Shown here: one piece after another, positions 11,795-23,174 of the stretch
How the letters are laid out: each line of letters begins with the position of its first letter
Position numbering within the stretch: position 1 is the first letter of the stretch
Assembly (NCBI GenBank): GCA_000827495.1
Contig: KN817577.1
Span: 1-64,000 of the forward strand
Length of the DNA stretch: 64,000 bases
Source: Hypholoma sublateritium FD-334 SS-4
Taxonomy: Eukaryota > Basidiomycota > Agaricomycetes > Agaricales > Strophariaceae
Direction of reading: 5' to 3'
Notes under the pieces: generated by a model
Told to the model about the DNA's origin: nothing
Databases searched by the model: none
Seen by the model: only the letters and a program-made list of their open reading frames with translations
Program-made: the position numbers and the translations under genes

Positions 11795-14377
11795 ATGGCG
11801 ACCAGGCTCCCTCTCAAAGAGCGTATTAAGAGCGTCTCTCTCATCTTTGCGTATGAACACATATCAACTACATGTTATCTTGAACTAATTGATTCATCCT
11901 TTCCTAGGTGTGGAACGGCCTTGCTCTCGGATGGTAGACATCTATTAGTTATGCGGGGTACATCGAGCTGAAATTTTGAATCAGGATACGCCAATGGTGT
12001 TATTGGGAGCGGTGAGCACCATGCATGTCCAAGCGTTGATAATTAACTGACTTCCCCATAGTCAACACCCGTGAGTTCGACGCATAGAAAACCTATCAAA
12101 CACAACTTGACTCTGCATAATATCAACAGTTCTCACCAGAGTCTATGGATCGGCCAAGCTCAGCCAACACAATTATAGTAGGACTCTGAGCAGTCTCGGT
12201 TTCGCAGGAACTGTAGTGGGAATGCTTGTATTCGGTGCGTCCTAAAAACCCTCCCAATGATCGCGCCGCTGTGGCATATTGAATTGGAGCTGCTCACCAA
12301 TAGGATACTTGTCTGATAAAATTGGGCGCAAGTTCGGCATGGTATGCCATCCTTACTTAATTATTCGTATCGTCCGGATACTCACCCTCGACCGTAGATG
12401 GCTGCGGCTGGAATAGTAACTTTGTTCTCTGGACTGTCTGCTGCTTCATCCGGAGCACACGGAAGTGTTGGAGGCCTGTTGAGCATGCTCAGTGCAATGC
12501 GGTACGTCATAGTGTCCTCATCTATTTTATCTCCAACTCACATGCGTGATAGCTTCCTGCTCGGCATTGGCGTCGGTGCAGAATATCCTTGCGGTTCCGT
12601 CTCTGCCTCTGAGCAATCTGAAGAGCCTGGTATCAGCAAGGGCTCGCAACATCGTTGGTTCGCGCTTGCAACGAGTAAGGAGACCTTTCCCAAGTCGTGT
12701 CCTATAAATATCTGACTCCATCCGCAGACTCCATGATTGATTTTGGTTTCGTCATTTCCGCTTTTGTCCCTCTGGTACTCTTTTGGATGTGAGGGAATTC
12801 TGCCTGCGTTATTGTGTCTGGTTTCTGACTTGTCGCGTCGAAATTCCCTCTATAGCTTTGGCGATAACCACCTCAACGCGGTTTGGCGTCTTTCTCTGGG
12901 CCTCGGTGTCATTCCCGCAGCCGCCGTATTCATATGGCGTTTGAGCATGGAGGAGCCCGCGCGCTTCCGCAAAGACTCTATGAAGCACGCTCGCATCCCT
13001 TACTGGCTCGTACTTCGTCGTTATGGCGGATCTCTGGCCGCGATTTCGGCAACCTGGTATGTTCGATCTATCTCTTGTCCAGATTTGAGAGATATTGAAC
13101 AAACTGCTCTGCTAGGTTCCTTTACGACATTATTGTGTATGTTGTGCCCATTCTACGTTTGCTGAGTTATTGACGTTTCTGTTTAATTCGCGCTACTAGT
13201 TATCCTGTGAGTATATGGTTTCCATATGCACCTTTTCCTCAACTTATTATTGAATTTAGTTTGGCATCTACTCCTCAATTATCGTCGACCGGTCGGTATT
13301 TAAGTGAGCTTGACCTGAGCGACTTGGCTGATAGTTCATTAGAGTCACCGGTGGATCCAGCGATCTGGTAACTGTCTTCGGCTGGAATGTTGTCATCAAG
13401 TAAGCTCATTGAATTATTCCCTGTGTATATGGGTTGCTGAGCACTCGAAAAAAAGCTTGTTCTACATGCCGGGTACATTGATTGGAGCGTTTGTCGTTGA
13501 TAAGTTGGGGGCCAAGTACACGATGGTGAGCGACTTCTCGTCGAAAAATACGAAGTGCGAAGTTAAACACGTTTTTGAAATAGATCACTGGACTGCTCCT
13601 GCAAGCTATCATTGGTTTCGCGATGAGCGGCGCCTACTCACAGTACGCCCTAAGCTACATTTTAATTGAATCAACACTTACCTTCTTCAGTCTCACTCGC
13701 CACATCGCCGGATTCGCAGTAAGTCATCACCCAGCATTGCATCGCCTATCAACGAGCGACCTGATGCCTTTCGTTGTAGGTGGTGTATGGTATCTTCCTG
13801 AGCTTCGGAGAATTCGGACCTGGAAACTGTCTTGGATTGCTTGCAAGCAAGAGCTGCCCGACAGCCGTGCGCGGCCAATTCTACGGAACCGCCGCTGCCA
13901 TTGGCAAAGTCGGCGCCTTCATCGGAACCTGGATATTCCCCCCCATCATCGACGGTAAATCGAACACTTCCTGCACGAAACGTTAGAGCTGATCGTTGCT
14001 TTCAGCATTCGGCGGATCATCCAGCGACAGAGGAAACACGGGCCCCTTCTGGATTGGCAGTGGTGTGTAACTGCTGTTCACCAGTTTCCTTCAAAGCTGA
14101 CCTTCCGCTATCAATCACAGGCTTGGCCGTTTTGAGCGCGCTGATTACTTTCGTGTTCATCAGGCCGTTGACCACTGACGGAATGCTTGAGGAAGATCGC
14201 AAGGTAAATGCTTCGTGCCCTTGCCATATCTATTTCTGACTCGCCAAACAGTTCCGGGAGTATCTCGAGGCTAACGGGTACGATACCAGCGCAATGGGCC
14301 TGCCGGGAAGCGAAGTTGAATCCCAAACCGAAACCGCTTCCATCGACGAGAAAAAGGCCGGTGGCCCAGATGTTTAA
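11795..14377 (+). CDS. GIT1-like glycerophosphodiester/phosphate MFS permease
   Basis: About 21 short exons starting at ATG 11795 ([14 protein letters not shown]). The spliced protein shows [16 protein letters not shown] at TM1, [11 protein letters not shown] (MFS loop 2-3 motif), [20 protein letters not shown] (phosphate:H+ symporter family signature) and [20 protein letters not shown] in the central loop. Later come [22 protein letters not shown] and [16 protein letters not shown], then a hydrophilic tail after FVFIRP. About 12 membrane segments are expected. A 7-nt exon (13200-13206) encodes the Y-P of VYP. GIT1 relatives import glycerophosphoinositol, glycerophosphocholine or phosphate with protons; the substrate here is unknown. 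Confidence 0.88.
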
Positions 14378-14664
14378 GCCAGCTACGACCTGGCAGTATT
14401 TTTGGCTGTAATGAGTAGTTCCACGAGTAACTTCACGAACCATGATGTAGACTTGTATTCCTTTATATGACTTGGCACGATGTCTGCAGTAATTTTAATT
14501 GATACCCTGTTTACATACCGTTGCCGTGATTTTGGCTACCTCGAAGGCGCATTCTGGCGTATTCCAGTGCGTATATATCTTGAACTTTTTTTACGGCGGA
14601 CGTGAAAGATGATCCAAGTGATTGTGAAAAGAAAGCTTCATGATATACAGACACTGAGAATGTA

Positions 14665-15092
14665 TTACGACTCCATGGCTGATTCAGCTGCTGCCTTCGT
14701 CTTATCTAATTCATTTCTGTGTAATTGCATGAGCTACACGCTCCAGATAGAAGGAACGGCGACACGTACCTCAACTGCACGCTGAACTCGTCTTCAATGT
14801 CATCATCGTCCCAGTTATCCTCCCAAAGCTTGTCGCCGCCTGATTTAGCCGCCCCTGGTGCTGCACCTCCGAGATGTGCCAGATCTGTCTCCGAGTCTTT
14901 CCAGTCTATAGGTTCAACGCACTGATCAGCAGTGACAGTAGATAATAGGGTGAAGCCATAGGCACCTGCGACAGGGAACTCTTCGAACTCGTCGTCTTCC
15001 TCAAGAACGCCGACGTGCGGTGTGACTCCTTGTTGCGGTTGTTCCGTCGCCTTAGTTTCGGCGATCTTGGAGTTGGAGGCAGAGGCCGACAT
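14665..15092 (-). CDS. SEM1: SEM1/DSS1 family acidic subunit of proteasome lid and TREX-2
   Basis: Three exons (15092-14966, 14905-14770, 14716-14665) total 315 nt, 104 residues. The diagnostic acidic, tryptophan-containing core is present: EEDDEFEEFP, then DWKDSETD, and LWEDNWDDDDIEDEFSVQLR. The C-terminal helix is RNELDKTKAAAESAMES. The last intron must use the acceptor at 14717; the next AG would create an immediate stop. In other fungi SEM1 stabilises the 19S lid and joins mRNA-export and homologous-repair complexes. It converges with the transporter gene, with 287 bp between stops. Confidence 0.93.
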
Positions 15093-15613
15093 ATTGATAT
15101 GAGTTTAGTGGTCGTGGATGAGTGGTAGGAAATGCAATGTGACGCGTCTCCTCGAGATGATCGCGACGCGTGGGAACTAATTACTGCTTTACTTAAGAGG
15201 CACTGAACGTTGACTGAACGTGTTCTTAGGAACTTTGGCCTCAGTGTTCAAAACAAAGTTAAGAGTTGATTATCTGAACGATAGTATATTGAATTGGACG
15301 ATTAAATAGGATGCAAAGCTTTGTGAACTAGAACCAAGTATTGGCGCGAACAATGAATAGCAATATTGAACCAGTGGCACTGTCCAAGCACTGTCAGGCT
15401 TAAAGCAGCTTGCGACAGCGCACACAAAGACACGGTGCACATATTGGGCGGTGAACTGACTTCATCACCGCCATAGATATAAGAGACTCACGAAACATGA
15501 CCGTATGATAAATGAAATGGAATGTGAACGTGAATGTGGTTATTATGTGGGTATTTCCTGCTTCCTTCTAACGGCCGCGCCGCATCACGCATAGCGCTCG
15601 AGCTGAACTTCGT
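15093..15613. other. Intergenic region
   Basis: Region upstream of SEM1 (-) and downstream of the next minus-strand gene. I see no coding frame or structured RNA that I can support. Confidence 0.4.
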
Positions 15614-17292
15614 CTACTTCTCCTCTTCATCAGGTATTTCCAAAATATCGTCGGGTATATCAGCAGGAGTATCGACTAGTGGCTTAGTGATATTGACTGA
15701 TTGCAGAAGGTTCACGATGTCCTCCAGATCGTCCTTGCTGTCGTGCTCAGCGGGCGTGTCCGCTGTGCCTTCGGGGTCCGTAGCTTCTGGCTCGAGAGCT
15801 GCTTCTGGTTCTGGGGACATGGGCTCCAATCCCTGTTCCTCTACACTGTGTTGACCTTCCTCTACCTCCGCCTGATCAGCGTCCTTCACATCAGCCTCAA
15901 CTTCTTCTAGGTCACTGCTGGCGACTGCAACTTCTGTGTCCAACACTTCGATAGGCTGTGTGTTTTCGATCCTCTCGACATTCCCTTCGACCTCAGCCTG
16001 TGCGGACACTTGTTCCTCTACCACCGCGGTCGCAAGACCTGTAGCTGCTGCGGCTACTGCTACAGAAGTAGCTGCCGCAGCACGGGGAGCAGTCACGTCC
16101 TTCCGAGGCTTAGAAGCGGTGGGCGCGGTCTTAGACTTCGAAGCTGCCACACGCGGAGCCGCGACAGAAGGCCGAGGGGTGTTAGCAGCAGCCGCGGCCA
16201 TTCTCGCCTGAGAAGCTGCAGTAGGCTTGCTCAGACGATCAAGAGAGTTGCTGCTCAGGTGCGCCTTCTTGACTGGCGTCGGCACTGGCGGCACGGCATT
16301 GCGCGATTTGGCAAGTGACGCGGCAGTCGGCGCAAACAGTCCAGTCGACGGAGTTTTGGGACGGCTGGAGGTCGGCGTCTTGGATCTGGCGGCAGGGTCC
16401 GAGCGGCCTGGGGTCTTTGGGACGCTGGGCATAGGAGGGGGTTTCGCGACCGATCTTTTGGTGGTCGCGTTGGAGGCGACTGATTGGCCGGTGTGCTGGG
16501 GCTTCAGCGGCTGAGGCGCCGGAGACGCCAGTGACTGCCTGGACGACGGTGACTTGAGGACGGATTTAACAGGTGTTCGTGGTGCCAGAGATGTGGTGGA
16601 CTTAGAGAGCGCAAGGGCACGTGTAGCAGTTGCTTTAGAGGTAACACTCGAAGTACGCGGAGTGGATGGCGGCGCTAGTTTCTTTGTCGTGGCAAGAGTA
16701 GGGGTCGGGGCAGTTGACTCGGCGGCTAGATCTGGCTTTGCTGTTTCAGGCACCGATGGTTCGACGACATCTGGGGCAGAGGGTGGTAAATCCTTTCTCC
16801 AGTTCTCCAAGAACGTATTTGGCCCGGCCTTTGCCTGTCTCTGAGAAGCATTGAGAGCTTTCGCGGTGAGAGGGATCTCCACTTCACCTACCTCCGCTGC
16901 GGATGCGTCTACCTTCATATTATCTCCAGCTGCAGCGGGCGGATTGGACATAGAGGATGTATTTAGAGGAGGAGGAGGATTGCGTGAATACAACGATGGT
17001 ACGATCGGAAATTGCTTCTGCGCCGATTCGGTGGTCGACCTCGGGGGCCATTCGCGGCGTTCCTTGACTTCTTCCTTGGCCGAATCTCCTGTTACGTGTG
17101 ATACGACGCTAGAACTACGCGACGGCGAGCTGGCAGAGAGGGAGAGGCGCTTGGTCTGCGTCTCGAACCTGCCTATGAGGTTGGCTACGCTCTGGCGCGG
17201 ACGCTCATCTGGAAGTGGCCTGCACAACGGACGGGCAAACGGTTAAATATCGACTCATGACGCGCCATGACACAGCCTGCAGGCACTTACAT
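15614..17292 (-). CDS. Low-complexity basic/proline-rich protein with acidic C-terminus, start codon possibly split by an intron
   Basis: The main exon is 17219-15614, open throughout. Its 5' end follows a good acceptor (GTTGTGCAG) and an upstream strong donor GAGAT|GTAAGT lies at 17291/17290. Joining them makes AT|G CCA CTT, so the ATG may be split across the intron (535 residues); an internal ATG cannot be excluded. The protein starts PLPDERPRQSVANLIGRFE, followed by a Ser/Thr/Pro/Ala/Lys-rich middle with many TP and SP sites (STPRTSS, APRTPVKSVLKSP, RSKTPTSSRPKTPSTG). A strongly acidic tail ends DDILEIPDEEEK. The composition is like microtubule- or chromatin-associated scaffold proteins, but I do not recognise the family. 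Confidence 0.75.
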
Positions 17293-17698
17293 CTCCGCCC
17301 CTGAGATGCGTTGGTCCTGGGCGGGACTCGAGATGGCGAGGGTGGACACTACCAGTCGGCCGAGAAAGTGGCTGGAAAAGCGCGATGAGAGTAAGATCAG
17401 TGGACGGGAAGCCCAGGGAGATGAGGAAACCACTTCAACTTGTTCAAAGAGCTACATTAGGTAATGCGTCGTGAGGTTATTACGAGTTGCCAAGGCTCCC
17501 AACTCGCCGAGATCAAGCCTCGACGTGGACTTTCAAACAACTTTTATCTCTACATTGACTAATCTATGTAAGTCAGTACATGACGCATATATACGTGTAC
17601 AATCGTTCTGTTCTGGCCGCAGTATTACTTATTAGTACTTCGTAAGGGGGGCGCCTGCGCATTCATAAATTACACTACGGATATCCAAAGTCACCGCA
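17293..17698. other. Intergenic region / 5' UTR of the low-complexity gene
   Basis: Between the start of the low-complexity gene and the stop of the small MGCTQS gene. No supported coding frame. Confidence 0.4.
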
Positions 17699-17965
17699 CT
17701 ATGCGCGGTTCCACGCGCCGTCCATCACGAATCTGGACCGACGAAAATCAGCCCGTCCACCGTGACCATACGATGACTCCCGCCCCGTTATGGTATTAAG
17801 TAAAGGCCCGCCGTACGCTTCAGCCAGCTTCTTCGACCTCTTTTTCTTTTTGGGCTCGGGAGGAGAGATTTGATATTTTCTAATTGGATCGTATGTCATC
17901 GGCTCGAGCCTTCCACCGTAGAATGGCGTTATGATGTCTTCAGGACGGCTTTGTGTACATCCCAT
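17699..17965 (-). CDS. Small MGCTQS protein, predicted N-myristoylated and palmitoylated
   Basis: Single exon, 88 residues. It begins MGCTQS, a Gly-2/Cys-3/Ser-6 pattern matching N-myristoylation with adjacent palmitoylation, so it is probably tethered to membranes. A basic patch PKKKKRSKK lies in the middle and the C-terminus is RSRFVMDGAWNRA. No catalytic domain is visible and I do not recognise the family. The N-terminal signal and a clean single frame with flanking spacers argue that it is real. Confidence 0.7.
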   Translation of the reverse strand: MGCTQSRPEDIITPFYGGRLEPMTYDPIRKYQISPPEPKKKKRSKKLAEAYGGPLLNTITGRESSYGHGGRADFRRSRFVMDGAWNRA

Positions 17966-18346
17966 GTTTATTTAGAGCGAAAAAGAGTGTTGGCCGGATA
18001 TAGTAGAGTGATTAGTAGGGACTGAAATAATATGAGCTGGAGAAGACGGTTTATGGGGGGAAAACACACTTTTGAACGTTTCTTATATGCATTCGTGCCA
18101 CATATGTTCGGCCCAGGAGTCAGGACGTGGCCATGGAAATGCAAAGGCCATTTGCCAAAACAACGGTGCAGGCCAAAACCAGGCCAATTTGCCTAATCAT
18201 GACAGCGACAATAAGCCGGAATGTAATGGTAACGTTCTATGTTGAACAATGCCGGGGCGATAATGCGAGCCCGCAGAAGTTGCCCTGGAGGATTGAACTG
18301 TTGAGAAGGCTGTAAATAAAACCGGCACAAAAGCAAAGCATCACCT
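17966..18346. other. Intergenic region
   Basis: Upstream of the MGCTQS gene and downstream of the hydrolase gene, both on the minus strand. No supported feature. Confidence 0.4.
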
Positions 18347-19149
18347 CTACGGCAGCCATCTGCTGACAATACCCTGAAGTTCACGACCACTTCGTCCGTG
18401 CCAAAAATGTGAAGCGTTTGGTATCTCACGTATCTCCAAATTAGACCCGCCGAGTTCCGATGCCCATGTCCTATATTTTGCGATGGACGTAAATTCGTCC
18501 TGATCGCCAAAGATGACCAAAACATTAGAATCCGGGTGTTGAACCAGATTTCGCAATGCCGAATTGTAAGATGATGAATTGAACATGGTCAGCCAGGCCC
18601 GTGGGCCAAGTGGGTAAGAAAGCAGAATGTGCGACGTTCTAATGGCCGGGAGGACAGGATGCAACGAGGCGATGAGTGAGCCATGTGAATACCCCTGCAA
18701 AGGATGATAATTGAGCTCGGAATAGATGAACAAAAGAGGCTTGAAAGAGCTTACCAGAAAGACTACTGAGCGGACATCTCCAACTTGATTTATGAGCCAA
18801 CTTACAACAGCTTTCAGATCCTCGACTTCACTGAACCCGGTGAAAGAACTCCATCCTGTGGAATTGCCATTTCCCCGTGAATTGTAACAGAGTACATGGT
18901 ATTTCTGGTGGACTAGAGGCTCAATAAGAGACATGAGAACTCTGGTGTTGTGTCATTTACGATGTACAATTTTTGAAGCTAAGACAATACGCACGGATCT
19001 CCTTTACGTCCTCCGAGCCACGACCAGGGATGCAAACATATTGCGATTTTGTTCCCTTCTTCTGCAGCTTGGGGTTTCCAAAGATCAGCTTCAACAGTGA
19101 CTCCCGTTGAAAGCTCGATCAGAAATTCCTCGGAGTGTAGTTCATTCAT
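18347..19149 (-). CDS. Alpha/beta-hydrolase fold protein
   Basis: Three exons (19149-18995, 18941-18755, 18694-18347) give 690 nt, 229 residues. The order fits the fold: an early strand ICLHPWSWLGG, then YNSRGNGNSTGW, the nucleophile elbow G-Y-S-H-G formed across the second splice junction, the acid region VIFGDQDEF, and the catalytic His in NASHFWHGR. Short KANL/abhydrolase proteins of this length act on small esters or lipids; the substrate is unknown. The C-terminus SRWLP is intact. Confidence 0.85.
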
Positions 19150-20264
19150 CCAGATTCAGAGATAATCGAATGAATGTTCACAGATATTAAACTTGCGTTG
19201 AAACTTGACGTTGAAACTTGGTTGGAACGATGTGTCGTGTTGTCGTGACGTTTGTGCGGAGATCGCGAGAGCGTGGGAACATAATGAGCAACAAGCACAA
19301 TCACGGCCAAGCAGGATCGTCGCGGTTACTCCAGTCAGTCTAAGCACTTACTGGGGCACCATTGACAGCTTCGCATCACCTCCTCCAGTGACCTTATCCT
19401 GTTCTAAAGCTAGCTGAGATTCCATTCTAAACTCGCCTTCTATTGACCGGTGGGAACATGGTGACATTGCACTCCTTACATGTCGGCTCGTCTGCCGTTT
19501 TCTGCAAGTTTTCTGTGAATTCGCTGCAGCTGCGATTTTTCCAAGATCTCTTGCGAATCTCTTGCTGGAGCTACTTTTCTCTCCGCCCCACCTCCGCATC
19601 GGACGCGTACATCATTCTGAACTTGTCATATTTCGCCAACTCGTCATCAGCAATGGGTCATTATCCCACGAGAACTTCTGCCTACTGGTAACTTGTGGGA
19701 TACGAGGCTTCTACCGACTTGTTCACCGCTCCCAGCCTCCTAGATTTAGATTGACAATCAGGAACACCGACTTACTGTGGGTGCTTTATTGCCGCAGTGC
19801 CGCAGCGCAAGACCCAATGCTCTTTTTCGAGAAAGGGTTCCAGCGACGGCCGGCTTGCACATCTGCGTCTATATGAAATCTAATCTCTTTTAGACCTCAC
19901 AAACAGTGCTATGTACATGCCGGAGCATCGAACTCCCTAAAGAGCGCGAATTTTGCTTCTTGTTCGTCATGTGCTACAGATGTGAAGGCAAAAATACCAT
20001 CACGGTGTCCTATACAGCACAAAAGGCCGACGTCAATCTTCGTGGACCCTTCTGGATCTTACCGGCGCAACGTGAACTGAGCTCCAACGGTCCGGCGCAA
20101 CGTGTGCAGTTACTTGTCATATATCCGGTTTAGCGAAGGCAAGACCTATAAAACCCACTTGTTTCCACACCTTGCACAATTAGACAACCTTATCTCCCTA
20201 CCAGAGCAAGCTTCTTCGTCTATATCTGTGAGGTCGCCCACATATCGCGAGATTCTCACTGCCA
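19150..20264. other. 1.1-kb divergent promoter region (hydrolase / P450)
   Basis: No convincing gene. Toward the P450 side there is a 13-bp direct repeat (listed separately) and a TATA-like CTATAAAAC near 20146. Near the hydrolase side GTTGAAACTTG occurs twice at about 19197-19220. Confidence 0.5.
20062..20104 (+). promoter_or_regulatory. Direct repeat CCGGCGCAACGTG x2 upstream of the P450
   Basis: Identical 13-mers at 20062-20074 and 20092-20104, start to start exactly 30 bp, about 40 bp upstream of a TATA-like CTATAAAAC and about 160-200 bp upstream of the P450 ATG. A transcription-factor site pair is inferred. Confidence 0.45.
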
Positions 20265-22878
20265 ATGGCAAACATCATGCTCGCCTCCCTTCTAAACGTG
20301 CTCATTTTGTATGGGATATCTTGGACGCTTTGGAAGCTGTACCGGCGGTTCCTTGCCAGATCAGCACTTGATAATATCCCAGGCCCTAAAGCGAAGTCAT
20401 TTTTCAAAGGTCAGTAACGTCACGCACTTGAAATATTGAAGGCTGAATTCAGTGCAAAAGGTGTTTTTTCCGAGGTATTCAACTTCAATGGCTGGGACTT
20501 CCACGCCGAAATGGCAGCAAAATGTAGGTTATAGTTTGCATGCACTTTTGCACACCCGCGAAGCGTGATGTTGACTGGCTTCGCTGCCAGATGGCGGTGT
20601 CATCAAGATCAAAGCACTATTCGGAGTACGTAACAAGCTCAGGCACTTGAAAGTCTACCTAACTTGCACTAGGAAAACCAACTATATGTCTTTGATCCAA
20701 AGGCTTTACATCATATCATTGTCAAGGTAAGTTCTTATGTGTATGATAAGACATGGCTCAATTATTTCCATCGTTCAGGATCAATACATCTATGAGGAGA
20801 CTTCGGCGTTCATCGAGTGAGTCCTGTATTCCCTTTGACCAAGGTCCATCTCGAATTTGCCGACCACAGTGGAAATAATATGATATTTGGCCGGGGCCTT
20901 CTTGCAACACTCGGTGCGTCCTTGATCCAAGATCTACTTTTGTTTTTCTCCTGAAACGTCTCCATGCGTTTCTCAGGTAATGAGCATCGCAAGCAGCGCA
21001 AAATGCTGAACCCTGTATTCTCAATTGCACATATGCGTGAAGCTAGTAAGTTTTATGATTTGTTGAAAAAACAGAAACTAAAGCATATTGCCCGACTTTA
21101 GCTCCGATATTCTATGACATTGTCCATAAGGTGCGTTTACACGAATCGCGTACGACCAAGAATTAACCAACGTCGACCTCGTTGCCAACTAGATGGAGGC
21201 TGCATTTGTAACACAAGTCGAAAAGGGTCCGAAGGAGGTGAGCTATTGCGCAGCGCTCTGGACAGGTTGTTGGTGTGCTCAATTCAAATTGTTTTCCAAG
21301 ATCGAGGTTTTATCCTGGATGTCCCGTACTGCTCTGGAACTGATTGGCCAAAGCGGGCTGGGATATTCGTTCGACCCGTTGACAATCGATGCTGTTCCTC
21401 ACCGATTCAGTACCTCAGTCAAACAACTCACGTAAGTTTTGCGACTCTGTTTCTTTAACTACTTTCAAGATACTAATCTCTTTAAAGTGTCTCACTTATG
21501 AAAATAAATACTCCTAGGAGGTATCTGCTGCCAACGTTTGTCAAATACACTACACCAAGTATCCGGCGCGCACTAGCCAATTTAGTAAACTGGAAGGATC
21601 TGCAGGATATCCGCCGCATCGTGGACGTGATCCATGAGACATCGGTCGAAATATTCGAAAGCAAAAAGAAGGCGCTCGCTGAAGGAGACGAAGCAGTCCA
21701 GAGGCAGATTGGTCACGGCAAAGATATTCTCAGTATACTCAGTAAGTGTGTCGTTTAAGACCCATACAAGATTATCTGAGCCTTTTCCCAGTGAGGGCAA
21801 ATATGGAAGCATCCGAAAGTGACAGGTTGAGTGACACCGAACTGCTGGGTCAAGTGTCGTACGTTATCCCTTTCTGTTTTCAGGAGCTTGTTCAAATGGA
21901 CCTTAGGACGTTGATCTTCGCGGCCATGGATACCACATCTTCTGCGCTTTCTCGCATTCTATGGCTCCTTGCAAACCATCAAGACGTACAGGACAAATTA
22001 CGCCAAGAAATACGGGAAGCAAAACGTCAACACGAACGCGACCCAGTTTATGATGACCTTGTAGTTCTGCCATATATGGACGCTGTCTGTCGCGAGACAT
22101 TACGGCTGTGGGTTGTATTTCTTTCCGTTTGGGAGACTGGAATTGACAACAAATTTATTTCTTTCCGATTGATAGGTATTCACCAGTGTCTACTGTGACG
22201 AGAACGTATGTTATACCGGCTAATGGAACACAGTTGACAACACTAACCAGCAATTGATATCATCTGTGAATGCTAGTACTCGACAGGATATTGTTCTCCC
22301 GTTATCCACGCCTATCAATGGATTGGATGGCAAGGAAATACATGAAATCCTCGTTCCCAGCAACACGGATATAATAGTAGGACTCATGGCTGCCAACCGC
22401 AATTTTGAGATATGGGGGCCAGACGCGCTCGAATGGAAACCCGAGCGTTGGCTCTCACCTCTCCCGGAGACTGTCGCGTCCGCCCATATTCCTGGGGTCT
22501 ATTCGCACCTGTATGTCCCGTGTCATCTTCTCCTATGGTATATAACTTGACCTCAATCATAGGATGACCTTCCTGGGAGGCAGCAGAGCATGCATGTAAG
22601 CCGTCCAGTCTACATGATTAATCGATATCTAATATCCATTTCTCAGCGGATTCAAATTCTCTCAGTTGGAAATGAGTAAGTGCCGTTTCAGCTGTGCTTA
22701 GGCAGGTCGTATTAACTTTCTATCAGAGGTTGTACTCTTCACAATGGTCGATTCGTTCCGATTCTCTCCGACCAAACACGATGTAGTTTGGCAGATGGGG
22801 GGAATTGCTACGCCGACGTTGGCTTCAAGCAAGACGCGATACCCACAACTTCCTCTCGTCGTCGAACGCGCGAATTAA
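20265..22878 (+). CDS. Cytochrome P450 monooxygenase
   Basis: About 18 exons from ATG 20265. An N-terminal membrane anchor (MANIMLASLLNVLILYGISW) is followed by the proline hinge DNIPGPKAK. Landmarks: HRKQRKMLNPVFS (C-helix WxxxR region), I-helix FAAMDTTSSALSRIL (A-x-D-T-T), K-helix ETLR, PERW (22439-22451 region), and the heme loop FLGGSRACIGFKF with the Cys ligand. The protein ends LVVERAN. Architecture and length fit a microsomal class II fungal P450 needing CPR. The substrate and CYP family cannot be told by eye; basidiomycete P450s of this style oxidise xenobiotics or secondary metabolites. No other biosynthetic core gene is adjacent. Confidence 0.92.
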
Positions 22879-23174
22879 GGAGGGAATATAGTAGTGCACT
22901 CCGTAGTTACCATTCAGATATCTATTACAAACGTGGACTTATTTCGCCTTGTCACCATGTCCTCTTGCCAGTACTTATTATTTAGCTGAAATAAATGAAG
23001 TCCCTCCTGTGGTCCTTCAGAACAACTCAAATTCCACCGTGGTTAAGCTAATCGAGCTTTTTGAATTTATGACGCCTAAGAGCCGCCAATTTTTCTAATA
23101 TACCCTTTTTATATTGCCTACTACTGATTACAACTAGAACCTTTTCCAATGCTTTTCGGTCCACACCATGCAGA

